Virus record (IMG/VR): IMGVR_UViG_3300046791_000326
Coordinates: 1 to 35,127 of that record
Origin: a virus
Length of the DNA: 35,127 nucleotides
Strand: one strand, 5' to 3'
Position numbers and translations under genes: made by a program. How positions within the stretch are numbered: the stretch's first letter is position 1; each line of letters begins with the position of its first letter. Below, in pieces: positions 29,359 through 35,127 of the stretch. A model generated the notes under the pieces. That model had not been told where the DNA came from. It saw only the letters and a list, made by a program, of their open reading frames with translations, and made no database searches.

Positions 29359-29960
29359 GACTTCGAGACCTGTCGGTGAAGCTCGGCATGGACTGGGGCC
29401 AGAGTGCGCCCGGCTGCTTTCTCTGTGGTGTGGCCTTGCCCGACAATCATGCCGCAATCGTCTGGGAGATGAAATTCCAAAAGCAGTCCGTCCGCGAAGT
29501 GGCCGAGGCCATTCGTGAACAGACGCTCGGTGAGTGGAAACTCCCAAAGATGCCTGTTTGCTATTGTGATCCCGCGATGCGCATTGCCACCGGCCAGATT
29601 GGAGAAGATTTCGTCGGCACGTTCAGTCGCTATAAAGTGACGCTGACACCCGTGTCGAACAACCGTCAGCTCGGCTGGCAACGGGTCCATGAAGCGCTCG
29701 CCATCGACCCGTCGACGAAGACGCCGTGGCTCACCGTGCATCCCCGCTGCAAGTATCTGATTCGCACGCTGCCGATGATGCTGCAGGATGAGGGGAAGCC
29801 CGAGGACCTCGACACGGACTCGGACGATCACGCGGTCGACGCCTTACGCTATTTGATCATGGGTGGCTTGCGCCACAACAGTAAGAGCCTTATTCTCAAG
29901 CCCGAACCTCAAGGCTCGTGGGGGCAGATGAAGAGATTCCTCAAACGAACCGCCGCATGA
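29355..29960 (+). CDS. terL: Terminase large subunit, nuclease part (split gene)
   Basis: A 201-residue protein beginning at GTG 29355 inside the stop of the ATPase gene (GTGA). It is the RNase H-like nuclease domain: GMDWGQSAPG with Asp13, VCYCDPAMR with Asp72, and TDSDDHAVDALRYLIMGG with Asp158 and Asp162. These acidic residues coordinate the two metals that cut concatemeric DNA. In most phages this domain is fused to the ATPase. Here a separate start and the overlap imply two proteins that assemble, unless a -1 frameshift fuses them. Confidence 0.85.
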   Translation: MRLRDLSVKLGMDWGQSAPGCFLCGVALPDNHAAIVWEMKFQKQSVREVAEAIREQTLGEWKLPKMPVCYCDPAMRIATGQIGEDFVGTFSRYKVTLTPVSNNRQLGWQRVHEALAIDPSTKTPWLTVHPRCKYLIRTLPMMLQDEGKPEDLDTDSDDHAVDALRYLIMGGLRHNSKSLILKPEPQGSWGQMKRFLKRTAA

Positions 29961-30610
29961 GAGCGAAATTGACCGAAGACGCCATCCATGCGATTCGGGC
30001 GTCAAGAGAATCCGGCAACGTACTGGGGAGACAGCACGGAGTCTCTCGGACCACGATTGCATTGATTCGTCGCCGGATTGCGTGGAGCCACGTCCAGGAA
30101 ACGCCTCAGGAAGAGGAAACCCGCAAGACACTCCACGCCCCAGTGACCCTCGCCGACCGACTGCTCCCGCATATCGCCGTCAGCGCCCTCGATGACTTCG
30201 ACGTGTGCTGGCCGTGGACGGCTGGGCGTCATAGCAGCGGATATGCCACACTCCGAACCGCTCCGCAGGGTCCCAAGGCCTACGTCCATCGACTCATGTG
30301 GGAGCTGACATGGGGCACGCCGGTCCCGGACGGGAAGTACGTGCTCCATGCCTGCGACAACCGAATTTGTTGCCGACCCTCCCATCTGTGGCTCGGCACC
30401 CTTCGTGACAATGCGCTTGACCGCGAAGCCAAAGGCCGAGGCCGTCAGCCCATTGGTGAAGACCACCGTCGGTCGAAGTTGAAGAACGCGCAAGTACTGG
30501 AAATTCGCGCGTCCAAACGGTCGGAGGATGACCTCGCCGCGCACTATGGTGTGAGTCCCAGCGTCATCGGGGCCGTTCGCAGACGAATCACCTGGAGGCA
30601 CTTGCCGTGA
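29957..30610 (+). CDS. HNH endonuclease flanked by two HTH repeats
   Basis: A 217-residue protein from ATG 29957, coupled to the upstream stop. Residues 5-45 (LTEDAIHAIRASRESGNVLG, then HGVSRTTIALIRRRIAW) and the last 45 (LKNAQVLEIRASKRSEDDLA, then YGVSPSVIGAVRRRITW) are copies of one helix-turn-helix. Between them is an HNH_3 core: CWPWTAG, YVHRLMWELTWG, YVLHACDNRICCRPSHLWLG. Placement between terminase and portal, two genes normally adjacent, fits a homing endonuclease or a packaging-associated HNH protein. Confidence 0.85.
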   Translation: MRAKLTEDAIHAIRASRESGNVLGRQHGVSRTTIALIRRRIAWSHVQETPQEEETRKTLHAPVTLADRLLPHIAVSALDDFDVCWPWTAGRHSSGYATLRTAPQGPKAYVHRLMWELTWGTPVPDGKYVLHACDNRICCRPSHLWLGTLRDNALDREAKGRGRQPIGEDHRRSKLKNAQVLEIRASKRSEDDLAAHYGVSPSVIGAVRRRITWRHLP

Positions 30611-32733
30611 TTGGAGATTATCTGCCAGACGCTCCCGCGATGACGCTTGAACCTCCGACAGAGGAGATGGGGCCACGATTAGCGATACCGCTATCAGAAG
30701 AGAAATTGGCACTGTTTCAGAAAGAAATCGAACGGGCGCGGCAGTTACGTGAAGACAAAATCGTGGAATGGTGCGTGTCTGACAACCTCGACCGTTATGC
30801 CCCGGCCAAGAAGAATGATCCAGGCGTGAACGTCGGAGTGGATTTCAGGGACGTGGAGAGAAAAGGGGCGGCGCTTTTTTATGATCAACCGACCGTGAAC
30901 GTCCAGCCCGGCCCCGACGGAAATCCCCAAGCCGCGGTGCTGCACCAAGAGTTACTCAACGGCCTGCTCAGCGCGCAGAAGATGAACGCCAAGGCCACGG
31001 CGCTCAAAGCCATCAAAGACTGCCTCGTCGCCATCCAACCCGCCTTCACCAAAATCGGCTACCTCCCCGTCACCGTCGACATGCCGCAAGTCAATCCCAT
31101 GACCGGTCAACCGGAAATGGTCCCGGTCGTGGTGCATGATGAAGTCTTCTGGTCACGTATCTCAGGAAAAGCGGGCCTGCTGCCCGTCGACTTCAAAGAT
31201 ACCGATTACGACAGGGCGCAATGGATTGGGTATGACTGGAAGAAACCCGTCTCCCAGGTCAAACGCGATTACGGATTTCCCCCCGACTGGGAGCCGCCGA
31301 CGGGTGGGACGCGAGAGGTCACCTTCAATGAAGGCAAAGACCCGGCTGGCAGCAGCGACCCGCAATGCACCGGCACCGAACTCTGGTACCGCGCCTGCCT
31401 CTTCGATGACTCCGTCTCCCATCCCGAGCTCCTGCGCGTCCTTGTCCTGCTGGATGGCTACGACCAACCCGTCAAACATGAAAACGCCCCCTGGCAAACC
31501 CTCGACCCGACCGGCCGCCTCACCGCCGACTCCATCCAGGGCTACCCGATCCACCCGCTCACGCTGAGAGATTTTCCCGACTCCGCCTGGGTCCCCGCCG
31601 ACGCGAGTCAAACAGGACCGCTCACGCACGAGATCAACACCTACTTGACTCAAGCGAAAGCCAAACGCGACTCAAATCGGCTCATCCTGGCCACGGATGT
31701 GACACGCATCGACATCGAAGCGGCTGGTCGCATCGCGGATATGGACATCTTCAAGGGCATGGGCCTCTCGATTCTGCCGGTGCAAGAAAACGCACTCGTG
31801 GGGCAGAACACGGCGATGCAGCAAGTGCCCACGCTGGATCTGGGACGCGAAACCTACCTCGGCCTTCAGATCTTCGAATCCAAGAGGGATCAGGTGCTCG
31901 GCATTTCAGCGCCACAAGGCGGGGTCCAGAACGACACGAGCCGTACGGCCACTGAGATTGCCACGGTCCAGCGAAATGCAGACGCGAGGTTTGAACAGGA
32001 GCGACAGCGGGCGCTCGCGTGGTGGATCAGAGGTGTGCAAAAGCTGTCGGCATTCGTCGTGAGGTACGGGGACCGTTGCGCTGAAGATATTCTCGGGAAG
32101 CCACGCGCCCAGCAGTGGATGCAATTCCGCCAGCAGGGATTTCTCGGGTCGTTCACTTTTGAAGTCCAGATAGACAGCGGGAAGTACCTGGACATCGAGC
32201 AAGACCGCAGGCAGTTTTTGCAGGTTGTGAATTTTGCCGCCAAGTCTCCGTTTATCCGGCAGGACACGATGTGGAAGACCTTCTGCCAGAAGTTCGGATA
32301 CGACCCGCAGGAATGGCTCACTCAGCCTCAACCGCCGAAGCCTGAGCCCCCGAAGCTCTCTATGGCGATTAACGGGGATGATCTATCTGAGCCGCAGTCG
32401 CCGATGATAGTGGAAATCTTGGCCGCGCAAGGGATTCAGATTTCGCCCGCTGCGATCCAGAACATGGTTTTGGCAAAGAAGGCCCAGCAGCAGGCCGAGC
32501 AACAGGTCGCTCTGACCAAAGCCAATCCCGTCTTAGGTCTGATGGCTGAACCACCAGCCGCCGAACCGCAGCCGCCGCAGCCTGGAGCGCCCGGAGCGCC
32601 ACCCGTCAATCCACAGACACCTGGACCTGCCGACCAAGCCGAACGGCTGGACAAGCACGGCCTGCAGGAGAGCGGCAGTTTGCCGGGTGCAGGCTCCGCA
32701 CCAGGACCGGGCGCCGGTCCCGTCATGCCATGA
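30607..32733 (+). CDS. Portal protein
   Basis: A 708-residue protein, the size of portals in P22-like and other short-tailed phages. It follows terminase genes and contains segments typical of portals: an N-terminal helical clip (KLALFQKEIERARQLREDKI), FKDTDYDRAQWIGYDW, WYRACLFDD, the long PADASQTGPLTHEINTYLTQ helix, and SAPQGGVQNDTSRTATEIAT. The C-terminal 120 residues are Pro/Gly/Gln-rich and disordered. The portal ring docks terminase and forms the DNA channel. GTG 30607 overlaps the HNH stop. Confidence 0.8.
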   Translation: MIGDYLPDAPAMTLEPPTEEMGPRLAIPLSEEKLALFQKEIERARQLREDKIVEWCVSDNLDRYAPAKKNDPGVNVGVDFRDVERKGAALFYDQPTVNVQPGPDGNPQAAVLHQELLNGLLSAQKMNAKATALKAIKDCLVAIQPAFTKIGYLPVTVDMPQVNPMTGQPEMVPVVVHDEVFWSRISGKAGLLPVDFKDTDYDRAQWIGYDWKKPVSQVKRDYGFPPDWEPPTGGTREVTFNEGKDPAGSSDPQCTGTELWYRACLFDDSVSHPELLRVLVLLDGYDQPVKHENAPWQTLDPTGRLTADSIQGYPIHPLTLRDFPDSAWVPADASQTGPLTHEINTYLTQAKAKRDSNRLILATDVTRIDIEAAGRIADMDIFKGMGLSILPVQENALVGQNTAMQQVPTLDLGRETYLGLQIFESKRDQVLGISAPQGGVQNDTSRTATEIATVQRNADARFEQERQRALAWWIRGVQKLSAFVVRYGDRCAEDILGKPRAQQWMQFRQQGFLGSFTFEVQIDSGKYLDIEQDRRQFLQVVNFAAKSPFIRQDTMWKTFCQKFGYDPQEWLTQPQPPKPEPPKLSMAINGDDLSEPQSPMIVEILAAQGIQISPAAIQNMVLAKKAQQQAEQQVALTKANPVLGLMAEPPAAEPQPPQPGAPGAPPVNPQTPGPADQAERLDKHGLQESGSLPGAGSAPGPGAGPVMP

Positions 32734-33110
32734 CCTGCGACCGCTGCTTCCAACCCCTCACTCACGGCGAGCATGGCGTCGGCCTCTGCCCCTACGAACC
32801 GCGCAAAGCCGCCACCGTCATCAGTGATTCCTATAGGGGTGGACGCACATTTGAAAATGGCTTCTCGTCGCCGCAAACATTTTATTCGCACAGCGAACAC
32901 GTCAAAGCCCTCGATGCCGCCGGCCTGCAAATCGCCCCGCGCTACGTCGAGAACTCCAAGACCATGACCCGCTGGGATACGGTGAATCTGGAGGCGGCGC
33001 GCGTCCTGGTCACCCGCGGTGCGTCCCCGCGCATGGCGGGGAAAAAGGTACTGCCGCCTCCAGACGACTCTATTACGGTGACTGATGCCGGATGGCGCGT
33101 GAAACCGTGA
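32730..33110 (+). CDS. Conserved phage zinc protein after the portal
   Basis: A 126-residue protein; its ATG overlaps the portal stop (ATGA). The start TCDRCFQPLTHGEHGVGLCP with three cysteines, followed by SYRGGRTFEN and FYSHSEHVKALDAAGLQ, is a pattern I associate with small phage proteins encoded just after portals. The Cys motif probably binds zinc; the rest is mixed. The function is unknown. It could help head assembly. Confidence 0.65.
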   Translation: MTCDRCFQPLTHGEHGVGLCPYEPRKAATVISDSYRGGRTFENGFSSPQTFYSHSEHVKALDAAGLQIAPRYVENSKTMTRWDTVNLEAARVLVTRGASPRMAGKKVLPPPDDSITVTDAGWRVKP

Positions 33111-33571
33111 AACTGGCTCCAGCACCACTCGCGTATCAGCCCATCATCAACATTCCGTCGCAGCAGATGGCGATCCTGTTGGCCCTCGAACCGGTCTGCC
33201 AGGCGGCCGGCCTCTGGGTCGTGTGCCCTGTCTGTGCCCGCGAGCTCGGCACCGTCAAACACCTCATTACGAACAACCATCCCGAGGACATCACATGGCA
33301 AGTGACGTGCCCCTGCACCAAGCGATTGTTTCAACGGGCCAGCTTGCGCCACTCGATGACCCCCAGCGGCGATCTCCTGACGGCCGCGGCAACCCTCTTT
33401 CCGATCGTCCGTCTCGCAGTCAGGTGCCCAGTGAAACAGACCGGCTGTCTCACGACGGACCTGCAGTTGACACAGAGGCCGGACGGGGTCACGGCGAGAT
33501 GCCAGTGTTGGCAGATGCAGCTCGGAACCGGGACCTATACGTTCAGGAAGAAGCAGACGGCACCGTCGTGA
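33107..33571 (+). CDS. Cys-rich hypothetical protein
   Basis: A 154-residue protein from GTG 33107 (overlap GTGA) or ATG 33092. It contains the pairs VVCPVCARELG and VTCPCTKRLF, then RCPVKQTGC and ARCQCWQM, eight cysteines that could hold two zinc ions. The beginning resembles a beta-rich segment (YQPIINIPSQQM). It forms part of the run of small zinc proteins 32730-33881. No family is assigned. Confidence 0.6.
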   Translation: MKLAPAPLAYQPIINIPSQQMAILLALEPVCQAAGLWVVCPVCARELGTVKHLITNNHPEDITWQVTCPCTKRLFQRASLRHSMTPSGDLLTAAATLFPIVRLAVRCPVKQTGCLTTDLQLTQRPDGVTARCQCWQMQLGTGTYTFRKKQTAPS

Positions 33572-33681
33572 CCTGCGACTGCCGAAATACCGTAGTAGAA
33601 AGCCGCCCCAGTGGTGCAAGATACTGCAGCCACTGCGGCTCTCCTATCAAAACCATCAGACCGACGCAATCGAGATTTTAA
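33568..33681 (+). CDS. 37-residue zinc-ribbon micro-protein
   Basis: GTG 33568 overlaps the previous stop (GTGA), and its stop overlaps the next ATG by one base (TAATG). VTCDCRNTVVE followed by ARYCSHCGSPI gives C-x-C and C-x-x-C pairs, a minimal zinc ribbon. Coupling on both sides and intact cysteine spacing argue that this very short gene is real. A longer frame from 33223 overlaps the previous gene and is not needed. Confidence 0.55.
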   Translation: MTCDCRNTVVESRPSGARYCSHCGSPIKTIRPTQSRF

Positions 33682-33881
33682 TGACGGACTTGCTGGCGAC
33701 CACACAAGCGGCGATTGACACAGTCCTGACACCAGAACAGCAGGCGCGCGAACGGATGCCCGACGGCACCTATCGTGTGTGCTGCAGTCGCTGTGGGAAG
33801 TCAGTGAGCAGTCCGCTGCCGCTGCCGGTCATCGTGCGCGCGTGGGTCGAGTGCCCCGAATGCATCGAATCGAAGCAATGA
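33681..33881 (+). CDS. Small zinc-ribbon protein
   Basis: A 66-residue protein with a helical start (LLATTQAAIDTVLTPEQQAR) and then YRVCCSRCGKSV and WVECPECIE, two Cys pairs of a zinc ribbon. It overlaps both neighbours. It resembles short phage proteins that bind metal and perhaps nucleic acid. No specific family is assigned. Confidence 0.6.
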   Translation: MTDLLATTQAAIDTVLTPEQQARERMPDGTYRVCCSRCGKSVSSPLPLPVIVRAWVECPECIESKQ

Positions 33882-34273
33882 CGTTCCACGTGCCCGAGAA
33901 GGCGCGGCTGACGACAGGTCCGCTGGCGACTGATTTCACCTACGGACAGAACGGCGCATTCCGCATCCCCTCGCCCGAACCGGGATGGACACTCTTTCTC
34001 ATCTGCGCCGACGGGACCGATGCCGAACCGACTGAACCTGACGCCGAGAACTGGGAGCACGTCTCGGTGCGCGCCGCTGCTTCTGCCACCAAGAGCCGAG
34101 TCCCCAACTGGCGCGAGATGTGTCACGTCAAGGACCTGTGCTGGGACGAGGACGACATCGTTATTCAATTGCATCCGAAGAAGTCGGACTACGTCAACCA
34201 GCACCCGCATGTGCTGCACCTCTGGCGGTGCAAGAACCGCGAGGTTCCGATGCCGCCCCGTTCCTGTGTCTAA
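33878..34273 (+). CDS. DUF7694-like phage protein
   Basis: A 131-residue protein from ATG 33878 (ATGA overlap). The C-terminal half (WEHVSVRA, then VPNWREMCHVKDLCWDEDDI, QLHP, YVNQHPHVLHLWRC, PPRSCV) matches what I recall as the DUF7694 pattern of W-x-E-M-x-x-(I/V)-K-D and N-x-H-x-x-x-L-H-L-W. It occurs in phages and has no known role. It is the last gene before the structured intergenic region. Confidence 0.65.
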   Translation: MTFHVPEKARLTTGPLATDFTYGQNGAFRIPSPEPGWTLFLICADGTDAEPTEPDAENWEHVSVRAAASATKSRVPNWREMCHVKDLCWDEDDIVIQLHPKKSDYVNQHPHVLHLWRCKNREVPMPPRSCV

Positions 34274-34301
34274 CACGATGATTTAACGACCCAACGTTCG
34301 A

Positions 34302-34354
34302 CCACACACTAGACCGGCCAGTCGAACCCCGAGTGCCTTCTCGGGTGTGTGTGG
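34302..34354 (+). ncRNA. Folded intergenic RNA element (unnamed)
   Basis: CCACACAC (34302-34309) pairs fully with GTGTGTGG (34347-34354). Inside, CCCGAG (34328-34333) pairs with CTCGGG (34340-34345) around a six-base loop, and a near-palindrome GACCGGCCAGTC precedes it. This makes a closed, possibly three-way structure just after the portal-region genes. It may be a leader element of the next operon or an RNA processing site. No known RNA family is recognised. Confidence 0.4.
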
Positions 34355-34374
34355 ACATCAGGCAGTGAGACTCA

Positions 34375-34420
34375 GGCGCTTGCGCGTCATCGACCGATTC
34401 GATGACCCAGGCGCCTTTTG
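34375..34420 (+). terminator. Nested hairpin with T-rich end, likely intrinsic terminator
   Basis: GGCGC (34375-34379) pairs with GCGCC (34411-34415), enclosing TCATCG (34387-34392) with CGATGA (34400-34405). The outer stem is followed at once by TTTTG and another TTTTG. It stands after the terminase-portal operon and before the scaffold-like gene, where partial termination would adjust head-protein levels. Confidence 0.6.
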
Positions 34421-34489
34421 TTTTGTACCTGCCTGATTCTTTCCTCTTCGAGCGCCGCGCAGCGATACAGCGGCAAGTGAGCAATCAGC

Positions 34490-35127
34490 ATGACAGGCGA
34501 AACACCGAGCACCCCAACACCCACACCGGCCCCGCCCCCTCCGGCGCCGCCGAGTGCCCCGACGCCGTCTCCGACCCCGTCAACCCCTTCCGCCGATAAC
34601 AAGCCGACATCCTTCGCCGATGCACTCGCACGCGAAGATGCGGCGGCAGCCCCGGCACCTGCCCAGACCTCACAGCCGTTCCGTGAACCCGATGCGTTCC
34701 AGCCCGCTCAGGCGACAAGTGAGCCCGCACCCGGTCCCGAACCGCCCCCCGTCGGCGAACCTCCGCAAGAGAGATGGCCGACCATCCTCGACAACGCTCG
34801 GAAGAAGGAGCGCGAACAGGTCACGCAGCAGTTTCAGCAGCAGGTCCAGCAGCTCCAACCCGCCCTGCAAGTCATTCAGAAACTCAACACCGACTTGCCT
34901 GGAACCGTGGGTCAGCTCATTCGCGAAGGCCTCGCCTCCCCGCAGCATCGCGAAGGACTCAGAGCCGAACTCGGACGCCTCTTCGGCTCGCTGAAACAGC
35001 AAGCACAACAGGCCGCACAGCCACCGCCATTCACCGACGACGTCGAGCCGCAGCGCTACGTCACCGTCGAGGGTCAGCAGTACTTCGATCCGCAAGCGGA
35101 TGCGAAGTGGCAGGAGTGGCGCGAGCG
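34490..35127 (+). CDS. Scaffold-like head protein (3' end outside window)
   Basis: Starts at ATG 34490 and is open to the window end, 212 complete codons. Residues 1-35 are Pro/Thr-rich and disordered. FADALAREDAAA follows, then a Pro-rich linker and RWPTILDNARKKEREQ, a pattern typical of phage scaffolds. A long Gln-rich coiled coil comes next (QQFQQQVQQLQPALQ), then YVTVEGQQYFDPQADAKWQEW. Location after portal genes and charged helical content support a scaffold or pre-head assembly role; the coat gene is expected beyond the window. Confidence 0.65.
   Translation, partial: MTGETPSTPTPTPAPPPPAPPSAPTPSPTPSTPSADNKPTSFADALAREDAAAAPAPAQTSQPFREPDAFQPAQATSEPAPGPEPPPVGEPPQERWPTILDNARKKEREQVTQQFQQQVQQLQPALQVIQKLNTDLPGTVGQLIREGLASPQHREGLRAELGRLFGSLKQQAQQAAQPPPFTDDVEPQRYVTVEGQQYFDPQADAKWQEWRE

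Noticed and set aside
33223-33681. 152-codon frame overlapping the Cys-rich protein
   Set aside because: Its first 115 codons are off-frame to a better gene; only the last 37 codons, with their own coupled GTG, look coding.

Overview
The window is GC-rich DNA of a temperate tailed phage, not ordinary bacterial chromosome. Head, packaging and tail genes occupy both ends. A recombination and regulation module lies in the middle, followed by a tyrosine integrase next to a partial tRNA-Arg 3' half. Terminase and portal genes continue on the far side of that tRNA fragment, so I read it as attP of a circular or permuted phage genome rather than the edge of an integrated prophage. The 35 kb would then be most of one phage genome, missing the coat and tail genes between the right and left ends. 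The host is unknown. The integrase type and the lysis-position proteins remind me of phages of Acidobacteriota or similar environmental bacteria, but that is an impression from memory.

Layout. 1-8215 (+): a truncated virion gene, a tail or head-fibre type protein, then large Gly/Ala/Gln-rich, repeat-bearing virion proteins of the type often found as ejection or internal proteins of short-tailed phages. 8229-9938 (+): a small membrane protein and a glycoside-hydrolase-like protein, together a plausible lysis or surface-polymer module. 10001-17152 (-): one long leftward early operon whose genes mostly overlap by 1-8 bases. It carries many small zinc-binding proteins, a small PD-(D/E)XK nuclease, a NinB-like protein, a YqaJ exonuclease, an ERF annealing protein, three HNH endonucleases, an excisionase-like winged helix and a Cro-like regulator. 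17153-17321: divergent control region with repeats and palindromes. 17322-18922 (+): CI-like regulator and integrase. 18968-19104: attP and arm repeats. 19168-22268 (mainly -): small accessory proteins. 22344-34273 (+): HTH protein, G-rich small zinc proteins, two DNA methyltransferases (one frameshifted), a LamG/IPT lectin-like protein, a terminase large subunit split into ATPase and nuclease proteins, an HNH endonuclease, the portal, and small zinc proteins. 34302-34420: structured RNA region and terminator-like hairpin. 34490-end: a truncated scaffold-like protein.

How the genes work together. ERF, YqaJ and NinB form a phage homologous-recombination set. Cro-like, CI-like, excisionase-like and integrase proteins form the lysis-lysogeny and excision set. 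TerL-ATPase, TerL-nuclease and portal form the packaging motor. The methyltransferases probably protect or mark phage DNA. The most notable points are the split terminase, the methyltransferase whose catalytic motif is separated by a one-base frameshift, an integrase lacking the first catalytic arginine, overlap-coupled micro-genes of 27-54 codons, and duplicated short motifs in virion and methyltransferase proteins. I see no CRISPR array, rRNA, complete tRNA or insertion sequence.
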